64,000 nucleotides of DNA from Pseudorhizobium endolithicum (GCF_902153245.2 NZ_CABFWF030000014.1:389189-453188), one strand, 5' to 3'; shown: positions 17,034 through 25,706, numbered from the stretch's first letter. Notes: a model not told the origin generated them from the sequence alone. A program made the numbers and translations.

Positions 17034-17771
17034 TCACAGTTCATCGACGGTACGGGGAAAGATCGACTGGAAGCCTTCCGCATACTTGCAGTCGCGACCA
17101 CCCGACTGTCCGCCGGAATTGCGCTTGAAGTGGTTGGCGCGGTTGATCGCGACGCGGGTGTAGTATTCCCAAAGGTGCTCCTGGCCTTCCATGCACTCGA
17201 TGGCTGCGCGCTTCTTTGCCCAGACGGAGGTGATGTCGAGGAAGGTGTCCGGCTTCCAGCCCATCTGCTCCGTCTGGTGCGGCTCGAACAGATAGAGCTG
17301 GGGAGCGCCCAGGACCTTCTGCCCAGGATTGTGTCCCCATGCCTGGGCGATCATGCGGCATTCGAGCGCCACCTGCGTGGCGTACATGTGGTCGGTGTTG
17401 TAGGGATCGTACTGGGAGTGGCTGAGCATGAAGCGCGGCTGGACCTTGCGGATCACGTCCACCAGCTCGTTTTTGTTGTCGCGGGTCAGTTCCAGCGGAT
17501 AGTCGCCGAGGTCCATGCAGACGAGGTCATGGACGCCCAGTGCTTCGGCTGCGCGCTCCGATTCCGAACGGCGGGCGCTCTTCACGCGGTCGAGGGTCAT
17601 GCCCTCCTGCTTCCAGAGCTTGGCGCTCTCGCCGCGTTCCCCGAAGGAGAGGCACACCACCGTCACGTTGTAACCGAGTTCGGCGTGAAGCGCGATCGCG
17701 CCGCCGCACCGCCAAACAAAGTCGGCCGCATGGGCGCTGATTACCAAAGCTGTCTTATTGTCCGCCGGCAT
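17034..17771 (-). CDS. galB: PIG-L/LmbE-family hydrolase, probable 4-oxalomesaconate hydratase (GalB type)
   Basis: This 245-residue PIG-L-fold metalloprotein has an N-terminal ISAHAADFVWRCGG site where family members carry the AHPDD metal motif. Here it reads AHAAD, keeping His and one Asp. A later LSHSQYDPYNTDHMYAT holds the second His cluster. GalB of Pseudomonas is a hydratase built on this fold, and linkage to galC and galD makes the same role likely here. ATG at 17771 has GGGAGG six bases upstream. It is the first gene of the minus-strand operon, divergent from a dehydrogenase gene. A true deacetylase is the less likely alternative. Confidence 0.8.
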   Translation of the reverse strand: MPADNKTALVISAHAADFVWRCGGAIALHAELGYNVTVVCLSFGERGESAKLWKQEGMTLDRVKSARRSESERAAEALGVHDLVCMDLGDYPLELTRDNKNELVDVIRKVQPRFMLSHSQYDPYNTDHMYATQVALECRMIAQAWGHNPGQKVLGAPQLYLFEPHQTEQMGWKPDTFLDITSVWAKKRAAIECMEGQEHLWEYYTRVAINRANHFKRNSGGQSGGRDCKYAEGFQSIFPRTVDEL

Positions 17772-17854
17772 GGATACCTCCCGCAATTTCTCTCAGGTTA
17801 GGCTTGTTCCGTCAGCCTATCCAGATCAAATGGAAAGACCGCCGATCATTATAA

Positions 17855-17867
17855 CTATTTGCTATAG
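17855..17867. promoter_or_regulatory. Short inverted repeat in the divergent promoter region, possible LysR site
   Basis: An AT-rich patch in the 154-base gap between the divergent hydratase and dehydrogenase genes contains CTAT-N5-ATAG inside a longer ATAACTATTTGCTATAGAT stretch. Size and spacing fit a LysR-type T-N11-A site, and a LysR gene is in the plus-strand operon. Binding is inferred from position only. Confidence 0.35.
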
Positions 17868-17925
17868 ATGCTGGATTTGAGCGCTTCTGTTTGCGAGAGT
17901 TGCCTGCCAACGGAGGAAGAGGCAA

Positions 17926-18813
17926 ATGGCTGATACAGCGGCAGAGTATCCAAAGATTGCGTTCGTCGGTTTCGGCGAAGCAGGCCATGCGATCGCAGGG
18001 GGATGGGAGCCGTCCCCCATGCCGCGTGTCTGTGCCTACGATGTGAAGCTCCGTGACGAAACGGCGGCGGGCCCGGTTCTTCGCCGCTGTGCGGATGCCG
18101 GTGTCGAGGCGATCCGTGACCCGAACGAGGCTCTCGCGGAAGCCGGTGTGATCTTCAGCCTCGTGACGGCGGACCAGGCGCTGGAGGCGGCACGCTCCGT
18201 CGCGTCCCATCTTGCCCCCGGCGCCTACTGGCTCGACTGCAATTCCTGTGCGCCGCAGACGAAGCAGAAGGCGGCGGAGGTGATCGAGGCGGCCGGTGCA
18301 CGGTATGTCGATGTCGCGGTGATGGCGCCGGTCTATCCGAAACGCCACCAGGTGCCGCTCCTGCTGGCCGGTCCCCATGCGGAAGAGGCAGCCCGCCTGC
18401 TCGAACGGCTGGACATGCGCCCGAAGATAACCGGAACGAAGATCGGCGACGCCTCCAGCGTCAAGATGCTGCGCTCGGTCATCATCAAGGGTCTCGAGGC
18501 ACTGACGGCGGAGTGCCTTCTGGCGGCGCGGCGGGCAGGTGTCGAGGATGCGGTCCTTGCCTCGCTGCAGGCTTCCGATCCGGGCATCGACTGGAGGGCG
18601 CGGGGCGCCTACAACCTGGAACGGATGATGGTTCACGGTGCCCGTCGTGCGGCGGAGGTCGAGGAGGTCTGTGTGACGTTGCGGGAGTTCGGCCTGCCCG
18701 ACTGGATGAGCAGCGGGACGGTGGAATGGCAACGGGCGATCTCGGACCTCGGCCTCGATCCGGGCGAGAACGATCTGGCGCGGCGATCTGACATGGTGCT
18801 GAGGAGCCTATGA
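17926..18813 (+). CDS. NAD(P)-dependent dehydrogenase, 6PGDH-like N-terminus with DUF1932-type C-terminus
   Basis: This 295-residue protein starts with a Rossmann motif (KIAFVGFGEAGHAIA) of the 6-phosphogluconate / 3-hydroxyisobutyrate dehydrogenase superfamily. It continues with the YWLDCNSCAPQTKQ substrate region. The C-terminal half (SSVKMLRSVIIKGLEAL) matches the DUF1932 type and keeps the Lys in a K-x-x-R-S context. It is divergent from the ring-cleavage operon and overlaps the LysR gene by four bases (ATGA). A semialdehyde or hydroxy-acid dehydrogenase step in the aromatic pathway is plausible but not shown. Confidence 0.75.
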   Translation: MADTAAEYPKIAFVGFGEAGHAIAGGWEPSPMPRVCAYDVKLRDETAAGPVLRRCADAGVEAIRDPNEALAEAGVIFSLVTADQALEAARSVASHLAPGAYWLDCNSCAPQTKQKAAEVIEAAGARYVDVAVMAPVYPKRHQVPLLLAGPHAEEAARLLERLDMRPKITGTKIGDASSVKMLRSVIIKGLEALTAECLLAARRAGVEDAVLASLQASDPGIDWRARGAYNLERMMVHGARRAAEVEEVCVTLREFGLPDWMSSGTVEWQRAISDLGLDPGENDLARRSDMVLRSL

Positions 18814-19982
18814 TTCCGCGCAATCTGAGGCATCTCAGACTCTTTTCCGCCGTGGCGGAGCTCAAGTCTCTGACGACGACATCGGAGAAATGGCACCTTT
18901 CCCAACCTGCCGTTACCCAGGCCATCAGCAAGCTCGAGCGCGGCGCAGGGCCGCTCTTCGAACGGACGCGGCATGGCTTCTTTCTGAACCCGCGCGGCGA
19001 GGTTCTGCTCCGGCGAGTCGAACGTGCCTTCGGGCTGCTCGATCCCATCCTGGCGGATATCTCGCCGCGACTGCGCATCTCCTTAACCTACGCGCAGCTG
19101 CAGGCGTTGATCGCGGTCAGCGAAAGCGAGAATTTCACCCTTGCAGCGCGGCGGCTGGGCCTTGCGCAACCTACCGTCCACCGGGCCGTCACACAGATCG
19201 AGCAGGAGGCTGCGCGCAGCCTGTTCGAGAGGACTTCTTTCGGCATCCTGCCCAGCCGCCTATGCCAGTCCCTCGCACAGGCGGCACGGCTCGCCATCTA
19301 TGAACTCGATCAGGCCGACGCCGAACTGGCAGAGTTCGACGGGGGTGAGGCAGGGTCCGTCGTCATCGGCGCGATGCCGCTCTCCCGGTCCGTGTTGCTG
19401 CCGCGCGCGCTGGCACGCTTTCGACAGCAGTATTCTACCTTTGCCGTGCGCATCATCGACGGAACCTACGACGCCTTGTTGGGTGACTTGCGGCGAGGTT
19501 CGCTGGATTTTCTCGTCGGCGCTCTCCGGGAACCGGCTCCGATCGGCGACGTCGTCCAGGAGCGGCTGTTCGACGACAGGCTTGCCCTTCTGGCACGGCC
19601 GGATCATCCGCTGGCGCGACAGACAAATCTGACCATCGACGATCTTCTTGATTTCCCGTGGGTCGTGCCTCGACAGGGTACGCCAACACGCGCACGGTTC
19701 GAGACGATCTTCACCTCGGCGGGGAAGGAACCGCCACAGCGGCTGGTCGAATCTGGCTCGCTTCTCCTGATGCGCGGGCTGTTGACGGAAAGCACGCATC
19801 TCGGCTGTATCTCACGTTACCAGGCGCAGTCCGAATGCGATCACGGGCTTCTGGTGCAACTACCCTTTGCGACCGACCATCTGATCCGCCCGATCGGGCT
19901 CACCTACCGCGACAAGTGGCACCCGACACAGATGCAGCGACGGATGATGGACCTGATCGCCGACCTCGTGCCGACGGCTTGA
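18810..19982 (+). CDS. LysR-family regulator with two N-terminal HTH domains
   Basis: This 390-residue protein is about 80-90 residues longer than ordinary LysR regulators. Residues 5-63 form one winged HTH (LRLFSAVAELKSLTTTS, SQPAVTQAISKLE). Residues 92-150 form a second complete one (LQALIAVSESENFTLAARR, AQPTVHRAVTQIE). A standard LysR effector domain follows from about residue 170 (VVIGAMPLSRSVLLPRAL). The gene overlaps the dehydrogenase stop by four bases and probably controls the divergent ring-cleavage operon. The duplicated DNA-binding domain could read two half-sites per subunit, which is inference. Confidence 0.88.
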   Translation: MIPRNLRHLRLFSAVAELKSLTTTSEKWHLSQPAVTQAISKLERGAGPLFERTRHGFFLNPRGEVLLRRVERAFGLLDPILADISPRLRISLTYAQLQALIAVSESENFTLAARRLGLAQPTVHRAVTQIEQEAARSLFERTSFGILPSRLCQSLAQAARLAIYELDQADAELAEFDGGEAGSVVIGAMPLSRSVLLPRALARFRQQYSTFAVRIIDGTYDALLGDLRRGSLDFLVGALREPAPIGDVVQERLFDDRLALLARPDHPLARQTNLTIDDLLDFPWVVPRQGTPTRARFETIFTSAGKEPPQRLVESGSLLLMRGLLTESTHLGCISRYQAQSECDHGLLVQLPFATDHLIRPIGLTYRDKWHPTQMQRRMMDLIADLVPTA

Positions 19983-19994
19983 GGCAGGCACAGG

Positions 19995-20525
19995 TCAGGC
20001 GGCCTGCTTTCCCAGATGCGCGAACTCCTCAACCACCCGGTCGTATACCGCGCGCTTGAAGGGGACGATCAGCCCCGGCAGTTCGTCCATGGACTTCCAC
20101 TCCCAGGCATCGAATTCGGCTGCATGTCCTCCGGGCGGCGGATTTATCCGGATCTCGGCTTCGTCACCCTCGAACCGGAAGGCGAACCAGCGCTGGGTCT
20201 GACCGCGATACTTGCCCTTCAGGCCGATGCCGATCAGATGCGGAGGGAGGTCGTAGTTGATCCAGTCGCGCGATTGCCCGAGCAGCGAAACGGTCCGGAT
20301 CCCGGTCTCCTCATAAAGTTCGCGATAGGCCGCGGCGAGCGGGTCCTCTCCCTTGTCTATGCCTCCCTGGGGCATCTGCCAGAGCTGCGGGGAACCGTCA
20401 TACTCCGTATTGCCCTCCGCGATGCGGCGGCCGGCCCAGACGAGTCCTTCCCCGTTCAGCACCATAACCCCGACACAGGGCCGGTAGGGAAGGTCATCCG
20501 CTTTCACTGGGGCGTTACCGGTCAT
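19995..20525 (-). CDS. rppH: RNA pyrophosphohydrolase
   Basis: This 176-residue Nudix hydrolase has the Nudix box [23 protein letters not shown] in the order G-x5-E-x7-REUxEExGU (given here in parts: GGIDKGED then RELYEETGI). RppH removes pyrophosphate from the 5' end of triphosphorylated RNA and starts RNase E-dependent decay. ATG at 20525 follows AAGGA. It is 27 bases downstream of the divergent polysaccharide deacetylase gene, a neighbour arrangement common in rhizobia. Convergent with the LysR gene. Confidence 0.92.
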   Translation of the reverse strand: MTGNAPVKADDLPYRPCVGVMVLNGEGLVWAGRRIAEGNTEYDGSPQLWQMPQGGIDKGEDPLAAAYRELYEETGIRTVSLLGQSRDWINYDLPPHLIGIGLKGKYRGQTQRWFAFRFEGDEAEIRINPPPGGHAAEFDAWEWKSMDELPGLIVPFKRAVYDRVVEEFAHLGKQAA

Positions 20526-20552
20526 GGTGCTTTCCTTCAAACTGCGACCCGA

Positions 20553-21734
20553 TCAATAATCTGCCGGATCTTCCGCAAGCGCCGACACGCCGACGATCTC
20601 TATGCCACGGCCACTGGCCTCCTGCACCCACTGGCTTATCGCCTGCACGGATTCTTCGAAGGCGGAGGCTGTCCCCACCGCACTGCCCTTGCGCAGGGCG
20701 AGACGCTCGAGATCGTCCAGCTTTTTCAGGATTGCCGATCTGTCCAGCTCCGTGTCGAGAACCATGTCTGCAAAGACGTGGGGCAGTTCCACAGCCTTTG
20801 CGATGCTGCCGCTGGCGGATCGGGCGGAGGTGCCGTCGTCGACGAACATCAGGCCGCGCGAGGCGATGTCACGCAGCAGCGGTTCGAGCGCGCCGGCCTC
20901 GGACAGAAGTCTGCCGCCAAGGTGGTTCATGATGCCCGTATACCCGGTGATGCTTGCCATCGCCTCGTGAAGTCTGTCGATGTTCTGCTCGGCAGGCGCA
21001 TCGGCCAGCAAGGTCGCTGGATCAGCCTCGCTTGGGGAATATCCGAACGGCTCCATGGGGATCTGCATGAGGATTTCATGGCCCTGCCGGCGGGAGGTCT
21101 GCATCCAGCGCTGCAGGCTGTTTCCGCTCGCTGCGAATGCGAGGGTGATTTCCGAAGGCAGCTCCTCTATCGCACGCTGGGTGCCGGTCTGACTGAGACC
21201 GAGGCCGCCGACGATGATGGCGATGCGGGTACCGCGGGCGCCCGACCAGGGGCGGGCATAATGGTCCATCGGGCGAAGCCCGACCGAGCTCACAGCGGGC
21301 AGGGGGCCATAGGGCGAATCTTCCAGCAGGTCTTCGTTCGCCGTGCCGGCCAGACGGGGATCCTGCCCGATCCGAGACGCCTCGATGATCAGAGGGCCGC
21401 TGCCGTCATGGCTGCGGGGCGAATATTTGTTCACCACGCTACCGTCGTCGGTGAGTGTTCGCTCCACATTTGCTCCCGGCCCGGCGCTATTTCTTCGGGA
21501 AGCCTGCGTCTGTCCGTCGCCCGAGGTCGGCTCTACCGCGGACGCAGCAGGGACAGGCGTGGGAACCTGGGCGGTCCGGCGTAGAGCGGGCTCGTCCTGC
21601 ATCGTGTAGAGGGAGAGCCCCAGGACTCCGGCGACCGTCACCAATCCCGCCGCTACGGGAACCGAAATGCGAAAGCGGCGCCGTTTTCCTGCCGGCCTGT
21701 TCTGTCCGAGCGGAGCATGAAGATCAGGTTCCAC
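20553..21734 (-). CDS. Divergent polysaccharide deacetylase family protein (YibQ-like)
   Basis: This 393-residue protein has a basic N-terminus and one membrane anchor (about residues 22-45). A proline/serine/threonine-rich linker follows, then a divergent polysaccharide deacetylase domain from about residue 165, starting at TRIAIIVGGLGLS. It contains ILMQIPMEPFGY, MNHLGGRLL and GLMFVDDGTSA. The domain probably faces the periplasm. It lies directly downstream of ctpA and envC, which suggests a part in peptidoglycan or envelope remodelling during division. The precise reaction is not known for this family. Confidence 0.85.
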   Translation of the reverse strand: MEPDLHAPLGQNRPAGKRRRFRISVPVAAGLVTVAGVLGLSLYTMQDEPALRRTAQVPTPVPAASAVEPTSGDGQTQASRRNSAGPGANVERTLTDDGSVVNKYSPRSHDGSGPLIIEASRIGQDPRLAGTANEDLLEDSPYGPLPAVSSVGLRPMDHYARPWSGARGTRIAIIVGGLGLSQTGTQRAIEELPSEITLAFAASGNSLQRWMQTSRRQGHEILMQIPMEPFGYSPSEADPATLLADAPAEQNIDRLHEAMASITGYTGIMNHLGGRLLSEAGALEPLLRDIASRGLMFVDDGTSARSASGSIAKAVELPHVFADMVLDTELDRSAILKKLDDLERLALRKGSAVGTASAFEESVQAISQWVQEASGRGIEIVGVSALAEDPADY

Positions 21735-21800
21735 GAAAAAATGTCCGCAGGTGGCCTTCCAAAGGAGAAGAAGCCGGTCTGACGATCCGGCTCCCTGGCT

Positions 21801-23126
21801 TTACTTCTTGACGGCTGCCGCCTTGTCGGGGCTCGGCGGGAAAGCCGGATCGGTCTTGTTGCCCCGGAGCAGGTCCAGCGCGTAGTTCAACTGCACGTCG
21901 TCCTTTGCCTCCGGGGGAACATAGGCCACAGAACCGGAGCCTTCCTCGGTCTCGTTCTGACCGGGGATATGACCGCGAAGACTGGATTCGCCCTCCGCAC
22001 GGACCTTGCCCTGCAGATCCTCGGGAAGCGGCTGCTCCACCTTGATGTCGGGGTTGATGCCGGTGCCCTGGATGGAGGTGCCCGAAGGCGTGTAGTAGAG
22101 CGCGGTCGTCAGCCGGAGTGCGCCGCTTTCGCCAAGCGGGATGATGGTCTGCACCGAGCCCTTGCCGAAGGAGCGCGTGCCGAGGACGGTGGCCCGCTTC
22201 AGGTCCTGCAATGCGCCTGCGACGATCTCCGACGCCGATGCGGAACCGCCGTTGATCAGGACGACGACAGGCTTGCCGTCCGTCAGATCGCCGGGGCCTG
22301 CGTTGAAGCGGCGCGTTTCATCGGCGTTGCGGCCGCGGGTCGAAACGACCTCGCCACGCTCCAGGAAGGCGTCGGAAACGTTGATTGCCTGATCCAGAAG
22401 GCCGCCCGGGTTAAGACGCAGGTCGAGGACATAGCCCTTGAGCTTGTCTTCCGGAACTTCCGCCTTGATCTTCTGGATCGCTTTTTCGAGGTCGTCATAG
22501 GTCTTCTCGGTGAACGAGATCACCCGGAGGTAGCCCACGTCGCCCTCGACGCGCGACTTGACCGCGCGGACGGCGATGATTTCGCGAACCACGCTGAGCT
22601 CGATCGGCTTATCCGCACCCTCGCGCAGAATCGTCAGCTTGATCGGCGTGTTGACGGCGCCGCGCATCTTCTCGACCGCTTCCTCGAGCTTGAGGCCGCG
22701 AACCGCTTGGCCATCGATCTCGGCGATCAGGTCCCCTGCGAGGATGCCTGCGCGCGAAGCGGGCGTGTCGTCGATGGGAGCGATGACCTTCACCAGCTCG
22801 TTTTCCATCGTGACCTCGATCCCGAGGCCGCCAAACTCGCCGCGGGTCTGCGTGCGCATATCCTCGGCGTCCTTGGAATTCAGGAAGCTGGAATGCGGGT
22901 CAAGCGAGGTGAGCATGCCGTTGATGGCATTCTCGACCAGCTTTTCCTCGTCCGGCGGTGTGACGTATTGTGCGCGGACGCGCTCAAACACGTCCCCAAA
23001 AATGGACAGTTCCTTGTAGGTCGAAGGGCCGGCAGCCTGTGCTGGCACTCCCGCCGAGTAGATGACGCTCATGGCCGTCGCACCCATCAGCGCACCGACG
23101 ATCACAAGAGAAGCCTTACGAATCAT
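21801..23126 (-). CDS. ctpA: Carboxy-terminal processing peptidase, S41 family
   Basis: This 441-residue periplasmic protease has a signal peptide, a PDZ domain (about residues 80-170, GGLGIEVTMEN to AGDLIAEIDGQAV) and an S41 catalytic domain. The nucleophile Ser lies in GGSASASEIVAG and the general-base Lys in TRSFGKGSVQT. Start ATG at 23126 has GGAAGGG seven bases upstream. The first 11 bases overlap the end of envC, so the two genes are coupled. Typical substrates are envelope proteins and peptidoglycan hydrolases. The C-terminal tail after the protease domain is charged and low complexity. Confidence 0.93.
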   Translation of the reverse strand: MIRKASLVIVGALMGATAMSVIYSAGVPAQAAGPSTYKELSIFGDVFERVRAQYVTPPDEEKLVENAINGMLTSLDPHSSFLNSKDAEDMRTQTRGEFGGLGIEVTMENELVKVIAPIDDTPASRAGILAGDLIAEIDGQAVRGLKLEEAVEKMRGAVNTPIKLTILREGADKPIELSVVREIIAVRAVKSRVEGDVGYLRVISFTEKTYDDLEKAIQKIKAEVPEDKLKGYVLDLRLNPGGLLDQAINVSDAFLERGEVVSTRGRNADETRRFNAGPGDLTDGKPVVVLINGGSASASEIVAGALQDLKRATVLGTRSFGKGSVQTIIPLGESGALRLTTALYYTPSGTSIQGTGINPDIKVEQPLPEDLQGKVRAEGESSLRGHIPGQNETEEGSGSVAYVPPEAKDDVQLNYALDLLRGNKTDPAFPPSPDKAAAVKK

Positions 23127-24516
23127 TTCGTGCCCTTCCGATATCCTTAGCGGTCCACCACGGTCTCGAATCGACCGGAGTTCCGTCCTTCCTGAATTCA
23201 ATGTAAAGTGTTGGACGATCCGTTTCCAGCGTCAAGGCCGTAGCGCTCGCCACTCTTTCGTGACCCATCACCGCGATCGGCTCGCCGGCAAGAACGAAAC
23301 GTCCCTGACGTGTTCTTATTTCATCCATTCCCGCAAGCACGAGATGGTAACCGTCTCCGGCATTGAGGATGAGCATCTGCCCGTAGCTCCGGAAAGCTCC
23401 GGCAAAAACAATCCATCCGTCCGCCGGCGCCGTTACCACTGCACCTGGGCTTGAGGCCACGGTCATACCCACGGCAGAATGTCCCGTCCCGTCCGCATCG
23501 CCGTACGAGCGCAAGATCTCGCCCGTCACCGGAAGCTCAAGCTTCTGCCTGAGGCTCGAAAACGCATATGCGGGGGCAATACGGTTTTTGTCGGGCAGTC
23601 CGCTTTCGGCCCGCTGTCTTGCACGCTCGCGCTCTTCCTCGGAAAGCTGGCGCTGGCGCTCCTCCTCCAGGCGGGCCTGCTCCATGGCCTCCCGCACGGA
23701 GGAGATTTCATCCTCAAGCGACCGTATGAAGCCTTCGAGGGAGGTAGCCTTCGCGGCCAGCTCTTCCGAGCGCTTGCGCTCAGCCTCGAGTTCGGAAGCA
23801 TTCTCCCGGCTGAGTTTCTCGTTCTCCGCCAGCAGCATGTCCATGCGCTTTTCTTCTTCGAGATTGCTGGCGATCGTGGCGGCGACGGAGGTCTTTTCCG
23901 CAAGGGCATCGGCCTGGAGCTTCGAGAGAGCCTGCAGGTCCGCCAGCAGCCGATCCGCCTGCGCCCGCATGCCGGGCACGACTGCGCCCAAGAGAATTGC
24001 GCTTCGAACGGATGCCAGGGCATCCTCCGGCGTGACCAGAAGCGCGGGTGGCGGATTGCGGCCCATGCGCTGCAGGGCTGCGAGGACTTCGGCCAGCACA
24101 TCGCGTCGCCCGCGCAGCGAGGTCCGTATCTCCTCCTCCCTCAGCCGCAACCTCGCGAGCCTTTCTTCGCTCTCATCGATCTTCTGCTCGAATTCCTTGC
24201 GGCGTGCAGCAGAATCGATGAGCGCCTGACGCAGATTGGCGCTGGTCTTCTCCAGTTCCGCTATGTTCTGCTCAATCGCCGCCGCCTTGTCGAGGGACAC
24301 GCTGATCGTCTTGCTGAGATCGTCCAGCTCGTTACGGGCTTCGTCCCGTTTCTGCTCCAATCCCAGAGCAGGATCAGGCGGGCCGGCCGGCTGTTCCAGC
24401 AGTTGCGCATGGGGAGGCTGACCATCGGGGACGAATGCAGACATGAGCGCAACGACTGCAACAGCCCTCGCCAAGGGCAGCGTCCGACCGATGAAGTGCC
24501 TTAGCTGTCGTCTCAT
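23116..24516 (-). CDS. envC: Murein hydrolase activator EnvC-like protein (coiled coil plus LytM)
   Basis: This protein of about 466 residues has an N-terminal export signal, a long coiled-coil region (about residues 50-290, rich in Glu/Lys/Arg/Leu) and a C-terminal LytM/M23-like domain. The peptidase site is degenerate. Where active enzymes have H-x3-D the sequence reads HSAVG, and the second His motif reads HLVLAG. This is what EnvC-type activators of amidases show. The ATG at 24516 has only a weak ribosome site. It is upstream of ctpA and downstream of rlmH in the same orientation, a conserved alphaproteobacterial order. Confidence 0.88.
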   Translation of the reverse strand: MRRQLRHFIGRTLPLARAVAVVALMSAFVPDGQPPHAQLLEQPAGPPDPALGLEQKRDEARNELDDLSKTISVSLDKAAAIEQNIAELEKTSANLRQALIDSAARRKEFEQKIDESEERLARLRLREEEIRTSLRGRRDVLAEVLAALQRMGRNPPPALLVTPEDALASVRSAILLGAVVPGMRAQADRLLADLQALSKLQADALAEKTSVAATIASNLEEEKRMDMLLAENEKLSRENASELEAERKRSEELAAKATSLEGFIRSLEDEISSVREAMEQARLEEERQRQLSEEERERARQRAESGLPDKNRIAPAYAFSSLRQKLELPVTGEILRSYGDADGTGHSAVGMTVASSPGAVVTAPADGWIVFAGAFRSYGQMLILNAGDGYHLVLAGMDEIRTRQGRFVLAGEPIAVMGHERVASATALTLETDRPTLYIEFRKDGTPVDSRPWWTAKDIGRARNDS

Positions 24517-24597
24517 ACGTGCCCCGATCGTGGCCTTGTCGAAGGGTAAGCTGATTTGCCGCCCATGGCCACAGCCACTCCTTCTTGGCATGGCAAC

Positions 24598-25080
24598 TTA
24601 CGCTCGATGATAGGGGTGGCCGGACAGGATCGTGACGGCTCGGTATAGCTGCTCTGCGATAAGGACACGAACAAGTTGATGCGGCCAGGTCATCGCACCC
24701 AGGTTGAGGACGGCATCGCATCGTTCCCGAAGCGCCGGATCAAGTCCGTCGGCGCCTCCGATCGCGATTATCATGTCCCGCTTGCCGCCGTCGCGAAACT
24801 GACTGATCCTGGCGGCGAAGGCCTCGCTGTCCAGGGATCGGCCCCGTTCGTCCAGCAGCACCAACAGCGCCCCTTCAGGCAAGGCCTTTTCCAGGGCCGC
24901 CGCCTCTTCCCGTTTGCGGGTATCGGCGCTTCCGGCGCGGCTTTCCGGAACCTCGATGACGCGGCCGAATTCCAGCCCAATAGCAGGGCCGGCCTTCGCG
25001 AAGCGGTCGAGATAGCGGGAGGCAAGATCCTTTTCCGGTCCGGCTTTCAACCGTCCCACGGCAAAAAGACTGATCCGCAT
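24598..25080 (-). CDS. rlmH: 23S rRNA (pseudouridine1915-N3)-methyltransferase
   Basis: This 160-residue SPOUT methyltransferase has the trefoil-knot signatures LLVLLDERGRSLDSEAFA, IIAIGGADGLDP and the C-terminal SGHPYHR. It methylates the pseudouridine at position 1915 of assembled 70S ribosomes. ATG at 25080 (MRISLFAVG) is preferred over the ATG two codons upstream because family members begin this way. Length is normal. It follows rsfS in the same orientation. Confidence 0.95.
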   Translation of the reverse strand: MRISLFAVGRLKAGPEKDLASRYLDRFAKAGPAIGLEFGRVIEVPESRAGSADTRKREEAAALEKALPEGALLVLLDERGRSLDSEAFAARISQFRDGGKRDMIIAIGGADGLDPALRERCDAVLNLGAMTWPHQLVRVLIAEQLYRAVTILSGHPYHRA

Positions 25081-25154
25081 ATCCATCCGCCTGATTGAGC
25101 CAAACTTCGAACGTTGCGGCCAAGGCCTACGGCCGGCCGTCCGTCGACGGGTTC

Positions 25155-25174
25155 AACGGCGTCAGAACGCCGTT
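25155..25174 (-). terminator. Hairpin at the end of rsfS
   Basis: Perfect 8-base arms (AACGGCGT and ACGCCGTT) with a 4-base loop abut the rsfS stop codon on the minus strand. There is no T-run, so it may act as a weak terminator, a pause site or an RNA-stability hairpin before rlmH. Confidence 0.3.
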
Positions 25175-25560
25175 TAGTGCAACGTGCCGTCCTCGAGATC
25201 GGGAGCCGCCCACATCTTCTCGATGTTGTAGAACTCCCGGATTTCGGGCCGGAACACATGGATGATCACGTCACCGGTGTCAATCAGTACCCAGTCACCG
25301 GCTTCAAGACCCTCGACGCGGGGCGTACCCAACCCTTCGTCTTTCAGGTCAGAGATGAGGTGATCTGCGATAGCCGCGACGTGCCGGTTCGATCGTCCGG
25401 TGACCACGACCATGTAGTCTCCAAGCGCTGATTTTCCGGCGATGTTGATGGTGACGATGTCTTCTGCTTTGGAGTCCTCGAGGCTTGCGAGGACCAGTTC
25501 GAGAGCACGGGCGGCGGCATCGGCGCCACGTTCCAGGCTCTGCGGGAGGATGCCAGGCAT
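25174..25560 (-). CDS. rsfS: Ribosome silencing factor
   Basis: This 128-residue RsfS/Iojap protein carries the family core KAEDIVTINIAGKSALGDYMVV, given here as its pieces EDIVTINIAGKSALGDY and VVTGRSNRHVAAIADHL. The later GDWVLIDTGDVIIHVF motif leads to a REFYNIEKMW ending. It binds L14 on the large subunit and blocks subunit joining under starvation. The frame is open further upstream; ATG at 25560 is used, preceded by AAGGGAAAG. Rhizobial homologues often start slightly earlier, so a non-ATG start 6-9 codons upstream is possible. Confidence 0.92.
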   Translation of the reverse strand: MPGILPQSLERGADAAARALELVLASLEDSKAEDIVTINIAGKSALGDYMVVVTGRSNRHVAAIADHLISDLKDEGLGTPRVEGLEAGDWVLIDTGDVIIHVFRPEIREFYNIEKMWAAPDLEDGTLH

Positions 25561-25706
25561 CTTTCCCTTGGTGTGCACTGTTGTCAGGGTTCTTCCTTTC
25601 TTCCAGGTAACAGCTACAGCACTGTCAGCGAATCTGAGCATCCGGATGCGCTAAACAAAGGTGGCATCGAAGCGACGATCTTTCAAGATAGGCGACGCAT
25701 CATCCA

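Noticed and set aside
20016..21584. Open frame of about 520 codons antisense to rppH and the deacetylase gene
   Set aside because: It spans two real genes on the other strand and has shadow composition.
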